A stretch of 64,000 bases of DNA from Sanguinoderma infundibulare (GCA_032821775.1 JAVLRN010000001.1:4092001-4156000); one strand, 5' to 3'; shown: positions 46,111 through 58,890, counted from the stretch's first letter. The notes: generated from the sequence alone by a model not told the origin. Translations and numbers: made by a program.

Positions 46111-49100
46111 ATGGCTTTCCTGGGGCTCTTCTCCAGGCGCGACAAGCGCAAGGCTCAGGATGCTGCCACCGACCACACCACGAGCGTCGCCTCTGACCAC
46201 GACCCAAGCGAGCCCGACTACGTCCTGCCGTCATCAAGCAAGGGTGCCTCGTTCTACTCGATCCCAGCAGCGTCGTCCTCGAAGCTGAAGCTCGGGTTCA
46301 AGAAGAAGCCTCCCCCGGCTGCCCGCACTGACAGCACCTTGCTTTCGCCCCCATCCTCGACATTCCCGAGCTTCAGGTCCGAGTCCGAGGCCGACCTCTG
46401 CCCGCCTCCCCCCAAGGCGGCCATCTTCGCCGGCTACGGCGACCCGAAAGGGGCGCATTCTACGAGGTCCCTCCCAACAAATCCCAGCCCGCATTCACGT
46501 TCGACCTCAAGGGAGTACGTCGATCTTGGAAACGGTGCGCCCCTCCCTCCGCCCAAGAGCAGCAAAGGCGGGTTCTTCTCCTGGGCTCGAGAGCGCAAGC
46601 AGTCCAAGCCGCAGCCTCCACCGCCGCAGCTCCACGGTGCGCCGCCCCCAGACATCAGCCTCGACGCGAACTCGTTCAGCCTGCGTGCATTCCGCCATGT
46701 TCGTCCCGCGTCTCCGAGCGAGCCCCCGTCGTCAATGCTGCCGCCCGTGCGTCCACGCCCGCGCGAAAATAGCTTTGCGTCCGACTCGTCGCAGCGCATC
46801 TCCGTCGCTGCGTTCCGGGAAGCTCAGGCCCGACGCAGCGCCGCCAATTCGCCGACACCGTCCGCTGCCACCACGTTCTCGCCCGGGTCATCGACGGGGC
46901 TCAGGCCGCCATCGACGGCGTTCGCCATGCGGCACTCGAGGAGCATGAGTGAGGACAGCGACACGGACGACAACTCCGAAGAAGACGACTCGGAGGCAGA
47001 TACCACGTTGAAGCCACGGCGTGACCGGTCCCGGTCCACAAAGCCACGGCACACTTCCCCAATAGTTACGCCTGGGAAGAAGTCCGTGAGCGAGCTCGGT
47101 CATAGGACTACGACGGCCACGCCCCCTCGTCTGCCACACATGGCGGCCTCTGGTTCGACGAGTACTTCATCCGGTCAGCCTGGATGCTCGACGAGTACTT
47201 CATCCGTCCAGTCTGGGTCTCCGACGGAGTCCGTGTATGCGCGACCGCGTGCGTCTGCGTCTACGTCCGCGCTGCAGCCAAACGCTGCAGCGCGTCGTGC
47301 TTCATTGTTAGTTGCTCAGACAGGGAAGCAACAGCCTCAGCCTCAGCCCCGCGTCCAGCCTCAGCCCGGTAAGTATACGCTCACATGTAACAGCTCATAA
47401 CCTCTCCTGACCTTCCCTGTTTCAGCCGCCAAGCCTGCGCCCAAGACGACCCGTTCGATCTCCCATACCTCCTCTCCCTCCTCGTCATCGTCTAGTTCCT
47501 CAGATTCAGACTCTGACGACGCCCCTTTGGCCACATTGGTTGGGCCAAAACGACCCGGTAGCTCGGCGTCCTCTGCGCGGTCGTCTGCGCGACGTCTGCC
47601 AGCCAAGCCCCTCATTGATATTTCTGGAATCGCTCCACCCACTCCTCCTTCTGCCTCCGCTGATGCCGATATCGATCGTCCGCCCCTCCCTGCGAAAGAA
47701 TCGCCACAGGCGCGCACCTTCGGCCACGCCTCCAAGCCGAGTATTAATGATCGCCTCGCGCGTTTAACCAAGGGCGTACCAACGTCTACCGACAACGTCA
47801 ACGAACCCGAGCGTCCGACCCGCGCTATGCCCACTCGAAGCCAAACTCAACCTCCCGAGCCGACGTCGTCGCCCTCACAGGCTTCGAACGAATCATCTTC
47901 GCGGAAGGCCAACGTCCGCTCAATGTCTTCCCCCAACGCGATTGTCAAGCCAGAACCAGCACCTCCCGCTCCTATTCCCATACGCACGCGCACCCCACCT
48001 CCCGGTTTTCTCGTCACCTCGCGGCCGTCATCACAGTTCTCCCAGAACCAGGAACCGGCATCCCAAGCCCCAGAGGATACAGCGCGCATACGCCAGAGGG
48101 CGTCTACTCTACTTCCCGACGGCGAGTTCGTGAACAACAAGGGCTTCACGGGCGGAGGGCTCCTCGCAAGCGGATCTCCAGCTTCGCAAGGCACCCCAAC
48201 ACCTGCCCCCCGCGGACGACAGCGGTCAAGTACGTTGGTCACGCCGTCTTCTTCCTCCCAGTTCCTTTCAGCAAAGCCCGCGGATGCGCCCTCGAGGCCG
48301 ACCGTTCGTATATCGCAAGTACCGTCTGTTCAGGACTTTCCTCCACCCCGCTTCGTCACGCGGTCGAGCAGTCCGGATTCGAGCAAGAGCGCAGGCACTT
48401 CTGCATCTCCGCGGTCCTCGTTCAAACCCAAGGGGGTGTTGAAGACCTCTTCGGCACATTCATCTCCTGTGGAGCCACGGTCTCGTCAAATGACCTCCAG
48501 TTCGCTTGCGACACCGCCAACGAAGTCCTTCGCGGGCGCCACGTATACTGTCGCGCTGCGTGGCAACAGCCCAGCGAGCTCAACTGGCGAATCGAGCAGC
48601 GGTCGGACGCCGATTACTCCCGTTGACGGTAGCGACATCAGCTCTGCGTCTGCTATGAAGAAGACGAGACATCGGAAGCGCTCGAGCGTCACGTTCGACG
48701 AGGGTAGCCGTGGTCGCGCTGGTAAGGAGAAGGCAGAGGCGTCGGATCCTGAGGAGAGCAGGAGACGGGAGAGGAGACGCAGCGAGGCGAAGGCGGCTCT
48801 TGAGGTCAGTGTATTTCTCTCGTATGATCTACCCGCCTGCCCTGATCTTCCCTGCCCTTCTGCGCTTCCCCAGCTCGGGAAGATCGTCAACGGCCGTGGC
48901 CCGATCGCCACGGATGACGACGAGGCCGCTCCCGGGACCATGGGTCCGCGAATGAGCATGCTCAATCCGATGATGGGCGCGGGCATGAACCCCATGGCGG
49001 GAAGCATGAACCCTATGGCTGGCGGCGCTACCGTCTCGCCTTCTATGGCGTGGAACCAGCCGACGTCGCCCGCGGGGATGATGAACCCGATGTTCCCAAT

Positions 49101-49716
49101 GATGCCGCCAAACGCGGACCCGATGCTCATGGCGGCGCACCAGCAGGCGATGATGGCGGCCAAGCAGGCGTTCCAGATGGCGTACGCGCAACAGGCGCTC
49201 GCTGCGGCGAACGAGGAGTGGGAGCGCGGGAGCACGGCGGCAAGTGCGTACGGCGGGTTCGGGGGAATGGGTGGTATGGGCGGTATGGGAGGCATGCCAG
49301 GCATGGGCGGGGGCCTGATGCCGGGGATGATGCCGTGGGGGATGCAGATGTTCCCGAGCTCGCAGTCGATGTACGCGGGGAGCGTCTTTGGTGGGAGCGA
49401 GCTTGGGGCACCGAGCCCCGGGCGCGGCGCAGGATGGGGCTCGCGCACGGTGTATGGTGAGCAGGGAGGATACACGGGCACGGCGGCGGAGCGTGCGTCG
49501 GCGGTGTATAGGAGCTCGCAGTTCCTCGGGACCGGCCTTGGGATCACTGGGCCTAGGAGTGAGGTCGGCGGGCCGGCCAGTGGTCGAGGACAGCCAAGGC
49601 AGAGGACGAGGACGGGTCCGGACTCGCCACAATCGCACCAGTCGCCTGGCACGCCTGGTAGGCGGGGCGGGCCGCCCCCGTCGAGCTGGAATGCGCGAGG
49701 CGGTAAGCCTGTATGA
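46111..49716 (+). CDS. Large low-complexity protein with Met/Gly-rich C-terminus (1,159 aa)
   Basis: Exons 46111-47368, 47426-48804 and 48874-49716 (1,160 codons); the second intron (69 nt) is a multiple of three and has no stop, so an unspliced frame also exists. The N-terminus MAFLGLFSRRDKRKAQD is basic. Most of the protein is Ser/Pro-rich and disordered, with an acidic patch (DSDTDDNSEEDDSEADT), the block DDAPLATLVGPKRPGS after intron 1, a basic helical KKTRHRKRSSVTFDEGSRGRAGKEKAEASDPEESRRRERRRSEA stretch in which an SVTFDE site looks like a basophilic-kinase target, then MNPMMGAGMNPMAGSMNPMAGG repeats, an Ala/Gln helix (AHQQAMMAAKQAFQMAYAQQAL), and a GMGGMGGMGGMPGMGG run. I recognise no enzyme domain; I suspect an Agaricomycete-specific conserved protein. 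Function unknown. Confidence 0.82.
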
Positions 49717-51033
49717 GGGGTGCATCAGGTAGGGGTTCGTGCGGTACTCTCGTCTTGCGCGATGGTCAGTCACTGACAAAGTTCCGTGAACTTGCGTGCT
49801 TCAGGTCGCGGACGCTGCTTGACCTAATTCTTGTTTCTATCCTTATATCACTCCTCCCTTCAGGCGATATCGTCCCATCGCGTCCCGTTCGGTCTGCGCG
49901 CATTCGCTCTCTTCATAGGGTGTTGCATGCCTTAACGTTCTCTGGAAATTATTGTCAATCCGTCGCTCGTTCCAATGTCGATATATCCTTCGCTATCTGT
50001 CTATCTGTCGTTCGTCCGTCCCTCCAGTCGCGACCTGGGAGGAGGTGTAGCCCATACGTTAGCTGCGTTCGCGTTCCCTTACATATGTATATACCCCTCA
50101 TCCCCCCTCGTTGTCCTTTGCCCCTCGCTCAGACCACTCCATCTTGTCATAATCCCTTTCGTAGATCTTGTCCCTCGTTCCCTTCTCCTCTCGACGCTGG
50201 ACCGCCCTCGTTTGGTTTCTGTCCTGTGGTTTTCTCGGCGCACGCATGGACTTTTACTAGCACAATCACTATTCATTCTGCCCGCTACCGCTACTCGTCG
50301 CATACATTCTCGTACATCATAGACGCTGTCCGTCCGTTGTGTTCCAACCCCACTGTGAGATACGAACGTCATCTAGAGAAGTACGAAGGATTTGAAACCT
50401 TTTAACGTGCTACGTGTCGTTCGGTCAACTACGCTCGAGGAGGTGTGTTTGTCAGCTATCATTTCAATCGCGCGATATCAGCGTCTCCGAGTAAGTACGT
50501 TCGATTTCTGCCGCGACTGGTCTGTGCTAATACATCCTTCTTGCAGTTTAGATCTTGTACGTCCTGGGCGAGCCGCTGGCATGGAACGTGGATAGCCAGA
50601 TACTGTGCGCACCCACGGAGAACAGAACCACATTAAACCTACGTGATCACATGCGGTTGCCCCTGGAGCATGCTGGCCAACTGCTGACCAACTGCGATCC
50701 CGCGAACGCCAGAACGTCGCCGTAAGATGAGATGGGGAATGAATTAATGACAGGAGAACCTCAAGGTTCGGAGGTGATTGGGATCCGGAAGACTCGGAGG
50801 AGGTAATCCTCGACCTTTGACTGCCCGAGACTTGACAGGCGCCGAGGGTAATTTGTAAGTGGTCATCACGTGGGCGCATTAGGCAGACTAATAACGCGAT
50901 CGTGGAGTTGAGGACGATATAAAGCAGGTCGCGATCGCACCGTCTCTGGTTCATTGCAAGCCACCACTACCACTCGCTCCCCCCCCTTCTTCTCTTTCCT
51001 GCCAATAACAACACCCGAGCAACTACCGTCATC
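49717..51033. other. Intergenic
   Basis: 3' flank of the preceding gene (CT-rich) and thioredoxin promoter. The 230-codon frame at 49,713-50,405 is pyrimidine-rich and has no features, so I do not call it. Confidence 0.5.
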
Positions 51034-51604
51034 ATGGTCGTCAAAGCCGTCTCTAGCCTTGAAGAGTTCAAGAAGATCGTACGTCATCTCTACCTCGCAC
51101 GTGAAAGAGGGTGCGGCGAACCTTCGTCGGCTAACGCGACTCGACTCGCACAGATCGAGGGCGACCGCGCCGCGGTGTTCGACTTTTGGGCGACGTGGTG
51201 CGGCCCGTGCAAGCAGATTTCGCCCATCTTCGAGAAGCTGTCGGAGCAGTCCCAGGACGTCGACTTTTACAAGGTCGACGTCGACGAGGCGAACGACATC
51301 GCACAGGAGGTCGGCGTCCGTGCCGTGAGTTTCCCTTTTGCCCCTTATCCCCATTCGTGTGTGCGTGTGTGCGTGTGGGTGAGTGACTGAATGCGCGCGC
51401 TGGATGGCTGCAGATGCCGACGTTCATGGCGTTCCAGAAGGGGCAGAAAGTGGACGAGGTCGTCGGCGCGAACCCGCCCAACCTCCAGGTACGTGTTGCG
51501 TTGTTTTTTTGTGCGCGATCGAGTTGGATAGGAGATGCTGATGGTGGATGATTTTGTTTTTTCGGTCGTAATGGGAACAGAAACTCATCACCAATCTGGC
51601 GTAG
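51034..51604 (+). CDS. trx: Thioredoxin (104 aa)
   Basis: Exons 51034-51078, 51154-51324, 51414-51488 and 51581-51604 give 105 codons with stop, the standard length of a cytosolic thioredoxin. The active site WCGPCK is in FDFWATWCGPCKQISPIFE; the cis-Pro loop is MPTFMAFQKGQKV; the end is KLITNLA. It reduces protein disulfides, using thioredoxin reductase and NADPH, and supplies electrons to ribonucleotide reductase and peroxiredoxins. There is no targeting peptide. The third intron separates the final seven residues from the rest. Not linked functionally to its neighbours by anything in the sequence. Confidence 0.96.
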
Positions 51605-52585
51605 GGTATAGAATGTATGGTTTGCATATGGACTGGTTTGTGTTGTAGCGTGCAGTTCTCCAATCGATTTGTACTATGGATGATTTACGATATCTAGAGG
51701 GCTACGTATGAGCCGATGGGCGAGTGCTATGATGCAATCTGAGCGTCTGTCCGAGAATAGAAAGTGACACCGGGACGGGCGCTAGAGTGCTGTAACTTGA
51801 ACCTCAGCTTATTCCTGCTCGTCCTCGACGTCGACTCGGATCATCCTCACGGCCACAACGCTTCCTCTGTGTACCGTCTCTGCCCCCCCCCCTCTCCCGC
51901 GAGTGCCCTCGCAGACGTGGTGTATTATCGGTGTAAACGTGTATCAGTCCGGCTTCCGTACAGGCACATTCGAAGTTGACCGCAGGACAGTCAGATGACC
52001 GGGGAAGAAGGCAAAACGACAAATGCGGTACGCTTCTCCCATTAAGCCCTCCTCAGATTTCATCGGCTATAGAAACCGCATTGACGTGTGGTCTGCCTAG
52101 ATGCGTCGAGGAACCGACCCAGAACCTGATGCCTTCAAGTTCGTAGGATCAGCGCTAACAGTGAGACCTCCAGGGCTTCCGGGGGTAGGACTTTGCTATT
52201 GGTGTGTAACATGCATCCCGCATATGTACCGATAGAAACAAATCCCTTGACCGTAGACGTCGCTCAACTGAATGCTAGCTACCTTCACACGCCTTGGTTT
52301 TGATGCCGAGATGGCTTCGCCTCTCCGCCTCAAGGCTTCCATCAGAGTCCCAGACTCGCGGCGCCGACGGCTTCGCATTTCTATACCCAACTGGAAGAAT
52401 TCCGTCCTTCGACACGCCTCTTGACGCGATCACGAGGTGAGCGCGATCCATGCATTGCCGTTAACGTTTCGCTTCCATCACCAACGCGGCCCACCCTCTC
52501 CGTTCCAATAAATAGTTTCGCCGGCCCATCGCATGCATGCCGGTCTCTGCCCCCTCCCTCCTTCGTCCTTACACGGTGACTGGAG
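51605..52585. other. Intergenic
   Basis: Thioredoxin 3' flank and beta-mannosidase promoter; no gene seen. A CT-rich tract precedes the 52,586 ATG. Confidence 0.5.
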
Positions 52586-55500
52586 ATGCGGCTTGGACAA
52601 TACTGTCTTCTCGTCTCCGTCCTCGCGCCTGCGCTCGTCTCAGCGGATGTGCTCAGCTTGTCTGACTTGAACTGGTCACTGAAGAACGCGAACGGCTCCA
52701 TTGTCATTCCCGCAAAGGTCCCCTCACAGGCGCACCTCGACCTCCTTGACGCCGGGATCATCACCGAACCTCTCTTAGGAATCAATGGTGCGTCTCACTG
52801 TCACGGCGGGCACAGCCCGATTCGCTGGTCAGGAAAATGCTTGCAAAAAGATACCCCAAGGTTTTCTTGCCTCGACATCTCATATTCTACACGATGTCGA
52901 CAGGTTGCTTTTCCTTGCCATTTTCCACGTGGGTCAGGAAAAAGGATACCTGGCCACCGGAAAAGGCAGAGAAAGGATGCCTTTTGGGGGGGGGAGGTAC
53001 AACGGGAAAAGGCAGGGAAAGCATGCCTTTCCCTGCTATTTCTCCCCCCTTTCCCGTGGCTGGGGTCCGGTAACCTTTTCGGTCTGCGATAATTCACTTG
53101 ACGGGTTATCATTTCTCCCCAGAGAAAGATGAGTGTCATGTTCCGGCAACGAAACCTTGGGCAGCCTTTCTATGAGCATTTTCCCGTTCTGCGAATCGAG
53201 ACCTGCCTGTCGTGTGTGGCTTCCTGTCAAGGAGACTTCTCAGCGAGCGTCAGTGCAGATGATACTCAGCGCTGGATCGTAAACGACAACTGGACGTATA
53301 CGGCTGACATCTCACCGTTGACTGAGAAGTTCAGGAGCGATACTAGAGCGTTGCTCGTATTCTATGGCATTGATACCATCGCAAACATAGTGAGTGCTTC
53401 ATGCATGTGCCATGTGGGATCATAGTGAACGTGTTCTAGACCGTTGCCGGAAACCCAGTCGCTTGGGTCAACAATCAGTTCCGGCAGTACGTCTATGACG
53501 TGACAGACCTCGTCTCCTCTCCCTTAAACAACGATACGAACGTCACCGTTGCCTTCGAGTCAGCTTGGTACTACGGACTCAATGTCACTGCTCGCCCCGA
53601 TGCCGAAATCACTCCGACCGGCGACGTGAGTACGACGGTCATCATTCTTGGCGTGTTCTGACGCCTGCATATGAGCAGTTCGAGTATCCAGGTGTTCGTC
53701 AGTTCATCCGAAAAACCCAATCTGACTTTGGCTGGGACTGGGTACAAAATCTTTTCACCCTGTAGCCCACATACACTCCACTCACATCAATCACAGGGTC
53801 CGGCCTTTGTCCCCAGCGGCATATTCAAACCTGCCTACCTCGTCACTCTCTTACCAAACGCATCTAATCATGACACTACACCTGCCTCTCACCCGCTTCT
53901 GGCGTCCACCGGCAGCGTGTTTTTCGAGGAGACTTCTCTAGAGATATCAAAAATCGGCCAGACATCCATCACCCAGGCCAACCAGTCCGCCGATTGGCTC
54001 GTCAACGTCACCCTCGCCGTCCGCTCTGTCATCTCCGCCTACAGGCCCACCGTTACTATCTCCATTCCTGAGTTGAGGCTGTCCTCTGGCCCTCTGAGGG
54101 TGGACGCGATACCTGCTGGCACGAACGCGTCGACGGTCGTTCGCGCCAGCTTCAGGGTTCCCGAAGGCATACCGGAACGGTGGTTCCCACACAACCTCGG
54201 CACGCCCCGGCTGTACAATTTCACCATTACCCTCGCGCTAACAGACGGCTCACGCGCGAGCTTCACGACACGGAGCGGGTTCCGGACGATCGAGCTCATA
54301 CAGACGGCGTACCCGCAGGAGGAGCTCGACGCGCGCGGGATCACGCCGGGGGACCAGTGGCACTTCGCGGTGAACGGGAAGGCGTTCTATACGCTGGGCA
54401 CGAACATCATACCGTTCGACCCGTTCTATGCGCGCATGACATCCGTGCAGGTGCGGTGGGTTCTCGAGAGCGCGGTGCGCAGCGGGCAGAACATGGTGCG
54501 TGCGTCCTGTTTCGGGTTCGCTATTCTTCCAAGGAGGGGAGTGGTGCTGATTTGGGACGGGGGTGCGTGCAGCTGCGGGTCTGGGGCGGGGGGATCTACC
54601 AGCCATCGGACGAGCTGACGGGCGGGTACGACTTCTATTCGGTGTGCGACGAGCTGGGCATCTTTGCGTGGTCGGAGCTCATCTTCTCTGATGCGCTGTA
54701 CCCGATCAATGACTTCCTGCTCGCGAGCATCGAGCCGGAGGTGCGCCAGAACATCAGGAGGATCAACCACCATCCGAGCAACGCGCAGTGGGCCGGTGGG
54801 AATGAGATTGAGGGCATCGTCCTTCAGGTGAACGCCTCGTTGGCGAACGGGACGCATTATTTGGACGAGGTGCGTTTGAGTTATTTCATGAGTGGAAGGA
54901 GTGCTGAAAACGGCTAGTTCCAAACGTTGTTCGGAGAATTCTTGCACAATATCGTGTTGGAGGAGGAATCATCTGTGAGCTGTCCACAATGTTTTTTTGT
55001 TTTCGCAGAGTTGACACTTACGTGCATCGAAAGGTCGCATATACCGACTGTTCTACCACCAGCGGCGTTCTTAGTCTAGATCCGTACCTCATCAGGTATA
55101 ACAACAAGACGGCGGGATACATCTACGGCAATTCCGGTTAGTTCTCTGATAGCTGTGCTTGTAACACGAGTTAACCATCTTTGCAGAACGCTACAACTAT
55201 GACGCCTCTGTCGCTTTTAACTACAGCACGTATCCAGTTTCGAGGTCTGTCGTGCCACAGAATTGTCTCTCAAAGCAAGCATCCTCACGTATATACTCAG
55301 GTTCGTGAACGAGTTCGGCTTCCACTCCATGCCCTCCTTCTATAGCTGGGAAGAGGTTCTCCTCAACGCGGACGACTTCTCCTTCAACTCCACCGTCGTC
55401 GCCTCGCGCGACCACCACCCGCCCGCAGGCTCTCTCGCCTTCCCGAACCCTAACGCGAACCAAGGCCAAGCGCAGATGACCCAGGCCGTCGAGCTCTTCC

Positions 55501-56473
55501 TCCCCACGCCGGACACGACGGACACGAACCAGACGTTCGCGCAGTGGTGCTGGTCCACGCAGGTCTTCCAGAGCATGAACATGCTCGCCGAGATCGCGTG
55601 GTACCGCCGCGGCGCGGGCCTGGGCGAGAACAACCTCGGCGCGCTCGTCTGGCAGCTGAACGACATCTGGCAGGGCGTGAGCTGGTCGGCGATCGAGTAC
55701 TCGGGCCGGTGGAAGGTCCTGCAGTACGGGCTCGCGAGCGTGTACTCGCCCGTCACGATCTACCCGTTCTGGTACGCGGGCAACGAGACGCTCGAGGTGC
55801 TCGTCACGTCGGACCGGTGGGAGACGGTGCGGGGGACGGCGCAGCTGACTTGGTACGATTGGAGCGGGAACACTCTCGACACGAGGGCGGTGCCGTTCGA
55901 GGTACCGACGCTGAACAACTCGGTCGTGTACGCGGCGTCGGGGCTGGATACAATCCTTCCTGCGGGGAAGGCCGCGGAGGATGCGTTCCTGTTGTTGAAC
56001 GTCACCGCGGAGGTCGATAAGAAGACGGTGACGCAGGAGTCATACGTGAGTTCGCTTGAACGGTCTGCGAGGCAGGTTTTTGATAGACGTCATGTACTGC
56101 AGTTCACTCCGACGAGCCTCGCGTCGGCCAAGCTTGTCGACCCTGCGATCGAGGTTACGTCTGGCGACGACCTCACGTTCACGCTCTCCGCCAAGGGCGG
56201 CGTGGGGGTGTACGCCTGGCTCGATCACCCCGCAGGGACGGTAGGCTATTTCAAGGACGCCTGGACTGGGCTGCCTGCGAATGGCTTTTTCCTCATCCCT
56301 GACATCGACCGCACTGGTGAGTCTTGTACTACCGCCGTGGTCGACTCAAGGAGTGCTGATCGCTCCTGGCGTGCGTAGTGCAATTCATCCTGAATCCTTC
56401 GCTTTCGAAAGTCGCGGACCCCGACCCGGCGGACTTCGTCGTGAGGTCTGTGTGGAACAATACGCATCTTTGA
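52586..56473 (+). CDS. Secreted beta-mannosidase, GH2 family (949 aa, 12 exons)
   Basis: Exons 52586-52787, 53259-53389, 53440-53625, 53679-53741, 53797-54495, 54573-54869, 54918-54974, 55034-55136, 55187-55244, 55301-56045, 56103-56316 and 56379-56473 give 950 codons. It begins with a signal peptide (LLVSVLAPALVSA), then the jelly-roll domain (LDLLDAGIITEPL, RWIVNDNWTYT), the immunoglobulin-like domain, and the TIM barrel. Both catalytic Glu are visible: the acid/base in GGNEIEG and the nucleophile in VNEFGFHSMPS. WQLNDIWQGVSW closes the active site. Many NxS/T sites fit secretion. It removes terminal beta-mannose from mannan oligosaccharides or N-glycan cores, so it probably serves hemicellulose breakdown. 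Intron 1 (471 nt) is eight times the usual size and holds an inverted-repeat insertion. Confidence 0.95.
52819..53197. repeat. Inverted-repeat insertion in beta-mannosidase intron 1
   Basis: Left arm 52819-52878 and right arm 53136-53197 are imperfect inverted repeats (about 70 percent by eye), sharing GATTCGC, GGGAAAATGC-type and CCCAAGGTTT-type blocks. Between them lies a purine-rich sequence with a run of G. This looks like a decayed MITE or fold-back element. Confidence 0.6.
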
Positions 56474-57385
56474 GGACGACAGCCATGTGGTTTTTGGGCG
56501 GTTGATTTGTCGGGAAATGCAGGCGGCGCTCATGCCGTGGTCGTCTCATTTCCACTCTTTCTTCTGGTCTCCAACCGGTCGCCAATCCATCTCAACACTT
56601 ATTCATGCGTGCTATTGCTATTTTGTGCTCCTTGTGCTGCCGTCCTGCTCCGTGTCTGGTTCTTCAGTCTCGGTTCAGCAAGAACGCATTGACGTGCATG
56701 CGTCAACTGGCATCTTAAGTTTTCAACAGGCTGTCTTTCAGCCAACTTCACCGGTCAATAGTGGTCTGTTCGGTGCATGCCCATGTGAGTACATTCGGGC
56801 AGGTGCGATTGCGCCCTCCCTGTTTCGTACACAACGTCCGTGTTACCCCTCCGTTCAGACAAGGACGTGCGAATATTTACTTCGGTACGAGCACCGCTTC
56901 CGCTGGTACCGGCTGGGCCATGGAAATCCGTCTGAAGCGGTGCTCGGATGTCGGGATCGGGTCCATGTTGGTCCGCATTGTGAGTGATACTGCCCTCAGA
57001 TCTCCGGATACATGTGAACTAATTCTGCTATTTGAAGATGTATGTGGAGTAGAATACGACGACGGGCTTCGTTCCCTGTCACAGACCATGAATCAGATGG
57101 ACTCTGGTTGCTTGAATAACTTCGGACTGATTTCGCGAAGGTGAGAGTGTCGATGCCGACCTTTATGAGGCGGGCCCGAGTGCAATGCTCTGTCGCTAAC
57201 GTTGCAATGCAGTCTGGCGAATCGCGGGCCCGCTGTCAATCTGCGCCTGGTACGCTCTGCTTGGCCTCGGTTGTTCTGACTGGAACCAGGCTCTGCGTGC
57301 GGGTGTTCTCCTCTGAACCGCGCGTTTTCGAATAATTTCGCAAAGTCCCCGCCGACACTTAGGGATGTATTGGGGGCGGAAAAGG

Positions 57386-57393
57386 TATAAAAG
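57386..57393 (+). promoter_or_regulatory. TATA box of K1d
   Basis: TATAAAAG, 128 bp ahead of the ATG, followed by the shared leader. Confidence 0.75.
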
Positions 57394-57520
57394 AAGGCCG
57401 TTTCTCGAGCTAAGTCCCCCATCCATCATCGTCATCGTTCCTGGTGAACGTAACCCTCGCGCAGCATTATCCTTCTTATCGTCCATCCTTGCCTTACCCT
57501 TTGCCCTTTCATACTTCATC

Positions 57521-58890
57521 ATGTCTGCTGCCATTTTCCTCCCCGATTTCACTGGGGATATCATCGACGAACGTTACGAGCTCATCAAGATGCTCGGCTC
57601 TGGCTCGTTCGGAGTCGTCTACAAGGCGATCGACCATGAGGTCGCCTACGGCTCCGACGGGTACAACGTCGCTGTGAAGATCATCAGCAAGGCTGGTCGC
57701 AGCGACGACGAACTCGCCCTCATCCAACAGGAGGTCGCCTTCCACCGCGTCGTCGCGCACAACGAAGGCGTCGTGGCCCTCATCGACGCTTTCGACGACG
57801 CGGAGTATTGCTACATCATCCTCGAGTTCTGTCGAGGAGGCGACCTGTTCGAGCAGATCATGTACAAGAAATCTTACGTCGGTAACGATGAGCTTCTCCG
57901 GTGGGCGTTCCTCTCGCTCGTGGACGCGGTGCAGGCGTGTCACGAAGCGGGGATCGCCCACCGGGATCTGAAGCCGGAGAACGTCCTGACCAGCGAGGAC
58001 GGCTCCGAGTGTTACGTGGCAGACTTCGGTCTTGCTACGGACGATTTTATGGTGTGGGAGTTCGGCGTAGGGACGCCTGCTTATAAGAGTCCTGGTGAGT
58101 GTGTTATTCTGACGACTCCGTGCCACGGAAAGATCTAACAGATCCCTCGACAGAGTGTATCGGGGAAATCAGCCAGCAGCCATACGACCCATACCTCAGC
58201 GACGTCTGGGCCTTGGGTGTCATCCTCGTCAACATGATCACGGGCGCAACCCCGTGGGAGGAGGCGACACCCCGGGATCCCTGCTTCTACCAGTTCCTCC
58301 GCGACCCGCGCTTCCTCATCCACTCGTACCCCATGTCTGAGGGCGCGTACGCCATCATCATGGCGCTGCTCCACGTCGACCCGGAGAAGCGGATTAGCCT
58401 TAACGTCCTCCGGGAATCGATTATTATGGTGGACACGTTCTTCCGTCCGCCTCCCCAGTTCGGGCCCGTCGTTCTTGAGCATGAGCAAACCACCACCACC
58501 GGGCCCGCGACGGAGTCCGAGTCCGGGTCCGAGTACGAGTACGAGTCGATGACTCCTAGGGCACCCGCGTTTGATATTCCGTGTGCTGCCTCGGAGCCTG
58601 CTGTCCGGGTGGCCCGGGATTGCTCAGCCGGCTCTGCCGTCGACTCGTACTCTTCCTCCACCACTTCCTCTTCTTCTTCTTCTTCCAGCTCATGCTCGAG
58701 TTCGCGCGCTTCGTCTGTGGATTCGGATGATGAATATGTGCCCACGCCGGAGGGCTCCACCGGACCTAATCCCATGTGGGACCCGAAGGAAGCCCGGGAC
58801 CACTACGAGGGCTGGCAGACGGGGGCGACTGCCCAGATTCTCATGGCTCAGTACCGCTACCGTCATGTGCAGAACTATGACGTGTACTAA
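57521..58890 (+). CDS. Ran1/Pat1-like Ser/Thr protein kinase K1d (436 aa)
   Basis: Exons 57521-58094 and 58154-58890. It is the most diverged K1 copy: MSAAIFLPDFTGDIIDERYELIKMLGSGSFGVV at the N-terminus, DFGLATDDFMVWEF in the activation segment, and ITGATPWEEATPRDPCFYQF in the C-lobe where the others have ITGENPWGKATRWD. Catalytic residues are intact (VAVKI, HRDLKPEN, DFG, SPECIG). The tail is shorter, with 3 Thr and no AETSSACA block, and ends GWQTGATAQILMAQYRYR...NYDVY. An in-frame ATG 156 nt upstream (57,365) falls before the TATA box, so 57,521 is the start. Lies between the beta-mannosidase and the ABC transporter. Confidence 0.9.

Noticed and set aside
48486..49652. 388-codon minus-strand frame rich in Pro and Ile
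   Set aside because: Mirror of the Met/Gly-rich repeats of the plus-strand gene.
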